Shown: positions 4,593-7,714 of the stretch, piece by piece
Numbering within the stretch: position 1 is the stretch's first letter
Layout of the letters: each line of letters starts with the position of its first letter
Assembly: GCA_024640835.1 (NCBI GenBank)
Contig: JAHEEH010000033.1
Coordinates: forward strand, 2,444 to 10,157
Direction: 5' to 3'
DNA: 7,714 bases
Source: Bacteroidota bacterium
Lineage (GTDB): Bacteria; Bacteroidota; Rhodothermia; Rhodothermales; UBA10348
Notes under the pieces: generated by a model
Databases searched by the model: none
The model's input: the letters and a program-made list of their open reading frames with translations, nothing else
What the model was told of the DNA's origin: nothing
Translations under genes and position numbers: made by a program

Positions 4593-6038
4593 ATGATCCG
4601 GGTCCTATTCGTGGTTCTGGCCGTCGTCGCCATCGTCCTGGCGATCGTCCTCGCGAAGCCTCTGCTGTATCTCCTGGCGATCGTCCTGCTGGTCTCCGCC
4701 GGCGGAATGCTCGCCGCCGGGGTGCGCCGTCGGCACGTCCGTGAGCTCGAGGTGGTCCGTCCGCCCATCCTGGATCCGAAAGAGGAGCTGCAATCCCTCG
4801 GCATCGTCGGCATCCGGCCGAAGGGGAGCGCCGACAACGGGGCGGGGTCCTTCTCCGCGCCCGAAGCAGAGAACGGAGAAGAGGAAGAGGCCGCCGGAGA
4901 GCCGTTCGACCGGCCTAAGACGTCCGAGCCCGTCCGCCCCTCCGCCAGGGAGAAGGAATCGGGCATGAAGCCCATGTCCATCGGCGGAAACGGTCCCCTG
5001 TTCGGTTCGCCGCCCCCGGCGCCCCCACGGGAGGACGCGGACCGGGAGATCGCGACGCCGGTGGGAGAAACGGCCGTCGGTTCCGTCCGGAAGAAGTCCC
5101 GTACGGCCCGGATCCTCGTGGAAGGGGTTTCGGACACGTTCGACGCGGAGGTCATGCTCTCCGTGCTCCGGGGACTGCGCGCCGCGGTGGACGCCAATAC
5201 CGTGTGCCTTCTCCGCCAGGAGGACGGGGCGCTCGCCTATTCCGTCGAGGCGGTCGTCAGCCGGAACGCCTTCGCCCGCAACGGGGGGCGGTTCGCCGTC
5301 TCCGAGCCGCTGGTCGCCGGTCATCGGGCCCTGGAACCGGTCGTCCTGATCTGCGGATCTCCCGGAGGCTTCGACCCCAAGCGACTCGGCTATTACCACG
5401 AGCCGATAGCCATCCGGCAGGCGGCCTTCGTACCCCTCGCAGGGCCGCAGAATGCAGTCGTATGGCTGCTGGTGGCCGATTCGATGGGAGACTCCGGACT
5501 GGACCGCGCTGCCGCCCGTGGCACGCTCGGGGAGTTCGGGCGGCTCGTGCAATCGTTCATCACGCGAGGCATTCCACCCCTCACCCGCTCCACGCCGACC
5601 GGCGTTCCGTTGCGTCCCCGGCGCGAGATCATCGCCGACGAGATGGAGGCGGCGCGGGCGGGCGGGGGGCCCCTGGCTCTCGCGCTGGTCTATCTGAACC
5701 GGGCCGAGGCGATCGGCGAGCGTGGTCCGGTCGACGTCGGCGAGGCCGATGCCGTGCTTCGCGAGCGGCTCGAGGCCGCCGCGTCGGGAGGCCGGGTCGA
5801 ACGGTTCGGCGAGCTCACGTACGGCATCTTCCGCCGCGCCCAGGTGGACGAGACGGCCCTGTGGGCATCCGACCTCCAAGCCGGCATGGCTCGGGAGGGG
5901 GGATCCCTCCAGGGAGGGGTCAGCGTGGGCATCGCGATGCTCGGCGACCGGCACGACGGACCGGACGAGCTGCGCTCGGACGCGACCGCCGCACTTCGCG
6001 AGTCCTTCGAGACGGGCGAGTGCGTCATCCTGGAGTGA
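4593..6038 (+). CDS. Membrane-anchored protein with GAF-like and degenerate GGDEF-like domains
   Basis: A 481-residue protein without a close named relative that I recognise. Residues 3-21 and 23-43 are strongly hydrophobic, forming a membrane hairpin or one long anchor, followed by RRRHVR, which suggests the rest is cytoplasmic. Residues about 60-168 are low-complexity, acidic and proline-rich, probably a flexible linker. Residues about 175-325 have the alternating pattern of a GAF-type sensor domain (AFVPLAG...AVVWLLVADS). Residues about 343-481 follow the diguanylate-cyclase fold: GPLALALVYLNR, a VERFGELTYGIF strand pair where R-GGDEF-aii should be, then GGVSVGIAML and a final ATAALRESFETGECVIL helix-strand. 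The GG(D/E)EF signature is lost (FGELT), so it should not make cyclic di-GMP; nucleotide binding or scaffolding is possible. The ATG at 4593 starts the membrane segment; no clear Shine-Dalgarno is seen. The domain calls rest on pattern, not on a search. Confidence 0.72.
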   Translation: MIRVLFVVLAVVAIVLAIVLAKPLLYLLAIVLLVSAGGMLAAGVRRRHVRELEVVRPPILDPKEELQSLGIVGIRPKGSADNGAGSFSAPEAENGEEEEAAGEPFDRPKTSEPVRPSAREKESGMKPMSIGGNGPLFGSPPPAPPREDADREIATPVGETAVGSVRKKSRTARILVEGVSDTFDAEVMLSVLRGLRAAVDANTVCLLRQEDGALAYSVEAVVSRNAFARNGGRFAVSEPLVAGHRALEPVVLICGSPGGFDPKRLGYYHEPIAIRQAAFVPLAGPQNAVVWLLVADSMGDSGLDRAAARGTLGEFGRLVQSFITRGIPPLTRSTPTGVPLRPRREIIADEMEAARAGGGPLALALVYLNRAEAIGERGPVDVGEADAVLRERLEAAASGGRVERFGELTYGIFRRAQVDETALWASDLQAGMAREGGSLQGGVSVGIAMLGDRHDGPDELRSDATAALRESFETGECVILE

Positions 6039-7198
6039 TGCCGGGCCCTCTCTTCGTAACCATCGTTCTGGACGGCGTGGGGATCGGGGCTCAGCCCGAC
6101 GCCCACCGCTACGGCGACTCGGACAGCGACACGCTCGGTCACGTGTGCGCATCCGCGAGGCCGTCGCTTCCGAACCTGGGTCGGCTCGGCCTCGGGTGCA
6201 TCCGCCCCCTGGACGGGGTGCCGCGGGTGGAGTCTCCGGCCGCGTCCTTCGGAAAGCTGCTCGAGACGGCAGCCGGCAAGGACTCGACCACGGGTCACTG
6301 GGAGCTGGCCGGCCTCGTGCTGGACGAACCGTTTCCGGTCTACCCGGACGGATTCCCCGACGAGGTCATCCGGGCGTTCTGCCAGGTCGCGGGCGTCGAC
6401 GGCGTGCTGGCGAACCGCCCGGCCTCCGGCACGGACGTCCTGGACGACGAGGGTGCCCGTCATCTCGAGACCGGTCGCCCGATCGTGTACACGTCGGCGG
6501 ATTCCGTCTTCCAGGTGGCGACGCACGTGGACGTCGTTCCACTGGAGCGGCTGTATGCGTGGTGCGGGGCGGCGCGGACGGACGTGTGCGTGGGTCGCCA
6601 CGGCGTGGGCCGAGTCATCGCCCGGCCGTTCGACGGCGCTCCCGGGGCTTTCCGCAGGCTGTCCGACCACAGGCGGGACCTGTCCATCCGCCCGCCCGGC
6701 CCCACGCTCCCCGTGGCGCTCATGGACGCCGGAATCCGCACGGTGTCCATCGGAAAGGTGGCCGATCTCTTCGCGGGCGAGGGATTCGGCGAGACCGTGA
6801 AGACGACATCGAACCTCGAGGGCGTGCGGAGCCTGGAGGCCGCCTTCCGAACCGTGGTAGACCCCACGTTCGTGTGGGCCAACCTGGTGGAGTTCGACCA
6901 GGATTTCGGGCACCGCAACGACGTCGGCGGATTCGCCCGGGCGCTCGAGGCCTTCGACCGGGCCCTTCCCGGGCTGGTCGAGGCGCTGCCCGCGGGATCC
7001 CGCCTCGTCATCACGGCCGACCACGGGAACGACCCGACGACTCCCGGGACCGACCACGCGCGCGAGTACGTTCCTCTCCTGTACGTCGACGGCGGCCCCG
7101 CGAAGGACCTGGGCACACGATCCACGTTTGCCGACCACGCCGCCACGGTGGCCGCGTATTTCGGGATTCCGTTCGAGTGCGCGGGCCGTCCGTTCTGA
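6038..7198 (+). CDS. deoB: Phosphopentomutase
   Basis: A 386-residue phosphopentomutase of the alkaline-phosphatase-type metalloenzyme family. It interconverts ribose 1-phosphate and 5-phosphate and the deoxyribose forms in the cytoplasm, linking nucleoside phosphorolysis to pentose metabolism. All key residues are visible. DGVGIG has the metal ligand Asp12. GKDSTTGHWEL (80-90) has Thr85, which matches the phosphorylated threonine of the Bacillus enzyme. VEFDQDFGHRND supplies Asp287 and His292. TADHGNDPTTPGTDHAREYVPLL supplies Asp328, His329 and His340. Length fits the usual 390-400. The ATG at 6038 shares its A with the TGA of the upstream gene, so translation is probably coupled. Two microcompartment vertex genes follow after 72 bases; a deoxyribose 5-phosphate aldolase would be the expected metabolic partner but is not in the window. 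Confidence 0.96.
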   Translation: MPGPLFVTIVLDGVGIGAQPDAHRYGDSDSDTLGHVCASARPSLPNLGRLGLGCIRPLDGVPRVESPAASFGKLLETAAGKDSTTGHWELAGLVLDEPFPVYPDGFPDEVIRAFCQVAGVDGVLANRPASGTDVLDDEGARHLETGRPIVYTSADSVFQVATHVDVVPLERLYAWCGAARTDVCVGRHGVGRVIARPFDGAPGAFRRLSDHRRDLSIRPPGPTLPVALMDAGIRTVSIGKVADLFAGEGFGETVKTTSNLEGVRSLEAAFRTVVDPTFVWANLVEFDQDFGHRNDVGGFARALEAFDRALPGLVEALPAGSRLVITADHGNDPTTPGTDHAREYVPLLYVDGGPAKDLGTRSTFADHAATVAAYFGIPFECAGRPF

Positions 7199-7200
7199 GC

Positions 7201-7226
7201 CGGCGGTCGCTTTCATTTGCCCGCCG
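7201..7226. repeat. Inverted repeat after deoB
   Basis: CGGCGG (7201-7206) pairs with CCGCCG (7221-7226) around a 14-base loop, starting 2 bases after the deoB stop. No T-tract follows, so it is a weak terminator candidate at best; it could attenuate read-through into the microcompartment genes. Confidence 0.25.
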
Positions 7227-7239
7227 TTCGCTGTAACGT
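7211..7239 (+). promoter_or_regulatory. Weak candidate promoter of the microcompartment genes
   Basis: TTTCAT (7211-7216) and TAACGT (7234-7239), spaced by 17 bases, lie about 30 bases before the ATG at 7271. Both boxes are poor matches. It is listed because the 72-base gap otherwise offers no clear expression signal and is more A+T-rich than its surroundings. Confidence 0.25.
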
Positions 7240-7270
7240 GAAGGCGGCATCCTAACGAGCCACGATCCCC

Positions 7271-7546
7271 ATGGTCCTCGGAAAAGTGGTCGGAACCGTC
7301 TGGGCGACGCGCAAGGACGAGCAGTTGACCGGCATGAAGCTCCAGATCGTCCGCGAGCTGGCCCTGGACGGAACGGTCCGGGACCGGTTCGTCGTGGCGG
7401 TGGACAGCGTCGGAGCCGGCATCGGGGAGACGGTCCTCATGGCCCAGGGATCCAGCGCCCGGCAGACCGACATCACCCGGAACCGGCCGGTGGACGCGGT
7501 CATCACCGCGATCGTGGACCGCGTGGACGCGGAAGGGGCCGCGTGA
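7271..7546 (+). CDS. EutN/CcmL-family microcompartment vertex protein (BMC-P), copy 1
   Basis: A 91-residue protein of the EutN/CcmL (pfam03319) family. These form pentamers that cap the vertices of the polyhedral protein shell of bacterial microcompartments. The family pattern is complete: GKVVGTVWATRKDEQLTGMKL (first strands, from residue 4), VVAVDSVGAGIGETVLMAQG (41-60) and SSARQT (61-66). Length is typical (85-100). An in-frame TAA at 7253 means the ATG at 7271 is the first possible ATG; no good Shine-Dalgarno is visible. Its stop overlaps the next gene's GTG by 4 bases. The neighbour deoB suggests that the compartment handles sugar phosphates, but the core enzymes and hexameric shell proteins are not in view. 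Confidence 0.93.
   Translation: MVLGKVVGTVWATRKDEQLTGMKLQIVRELALDGTVRDRFVVAVDSVGAGIGETVLMAQGSSARQTDITRNRPVDAVITAIVDRVDAEGAA
7531..7536 (+). promoter_or_regulatory. Ribosome binding site of the second BMC-P gene
   Basis: GGAAGG lies 6 bases before the GTG at 7543. It supports that start over internal ATGs and fits coupled translation of the two vertex genes. Confidence 0.5.
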
Positions 7547-7714
7547 ACCTGGGACGCGTCATCGGCCATGTCTGGGCGACCCGCAAGGTGGAGTCCTTCG
7601 TGGGGCGCCGCCTCATGGTGCTTCAGCCGCTCACCTTCGACCGGGAGCCGGCGGGTGACCCGCTCATCGCGATCGACACCGTGAATTCGGGCGTGGGGGA
7701 CTACGTGATGTACG
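7543..7714 (+). CDS. EutN/CcmL-family microcompartment vertex protein (BMC-P), copy 2, 3' end missing
   Basis: The first 57 residues are visible. LGRVIGHVWATRKVESFVGRRL repeats the N-terminal pattern of copy 1, and IAIDTVNSGVGDYVMY matches its VDSVGAGIGETVLM block. The two are clearly paralogues but diverged: the loop between the blocks differs, and Asn-Ser replaces Gly-Ala before the glycine turn. The start is GTG in a GTGA overlap with the upstream stop, preceded by GGAAGG. Several distinct BMC-P genes in a row is usual in microcompartment loci, where the paralogues sit at different vertices, so more shell genes are likely to the right of the window. Confidence 0.9.
   Translation, partial: MNLGRVIGHVWATRKVESFVGRRLMVLQPLTFDREPAGDPLIAIDTVNSGVGDYVMY

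Noticed and set aside
2837..5197. Very long minus-strand open frame (786 codons) opposite the ATP-grasp and KamA-like genes
   Set aside because: It crosses two genes and a promoter gap, has low-complexity Arg/Pro/Ser-rich sequence and no motif; it arises from the G+C bias of the genes on the other strand.
4605..6152. Minus-strand open frame opposite the GAF/GGDEF-like gene
   Set aside because: Composition is Arg/Gly/Asp-rich without any domain pattern, while the plus strand encodes a membrane anchor and ordered domains and carries a promoter.
5690..7216. Minus-strand open frame opposite deoB
   Set aside because: deoB is certain from its metal and threonine motifs; the opposite frame has no recognisable feature.
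1..7714. Mobile element, phage, CRISPR or RNA gene
   Set aside because: I saw no transposase, integrase, terminal repeats, spaced repeat array or tRNA-like cloverleaf; gene style is even across the window.

Overview
This GC-rich window reads as dense bacterial chromosome. It holds eight protein genes (two cut by the window edges) and no rRNA, tRNA, CRISPR array, transposase or integrase that I can see. Candidate promoters with TATCTT-type -10 boxes, strong GC bias at third codon positions and this gene mix suggest a soil or sediment bacterium. Gemmatimonadota or a related FCB-side phylum is my best guess, but that is inference from style, not from a marker gene.

Left part (1-2180): the end of a single-domain L-asparaginase-like protein, then ftsX (cell-division ABC transporter membrane subunit). 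These converge on a minus-strand gene for a lipoprotein of the cyclase / kynurenine-formamidase metal-hydrolase family. The ftsX and cyclase stop codons are 3 bases apart and sit inside an imperfect inverted repeat.

Middle (2271-4486): a two-gene unit with overlapping stop and start (ATGA). It encodes a D-Ala-D-Ala-ligase-like ATP-grasp enzyme and a KamA-family radical SAM/PLP aminomutase. Both depart from the textbook enzymes at substrate-recognition positions, so the pair looks like a pathway that makes a beta-amino acid and ligates it. This is the best candidate in the window for an undescribed system.

Right part (4510-7714): after a good sigma70-like promoter comes a membrane-anchored protein with a GAF-like domain and a GGDEF-like domain that has lost the GGDEF signature. 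It overlaps by one base with deoB (phosphopentomutase). After a 72-base gap come two tandem, overlapping EutN/CcmL-type microcompartment vertex proteins, the second cut by the window end. Phosphopentomutase makes (deoxy)ribose 5-phosphate, and deoxyribose 5-phosphate cleavage yields acetaldehyde. The right edge may therefore be the start of a microcompartment locus for deoxyribose or nucleoside breakdown.
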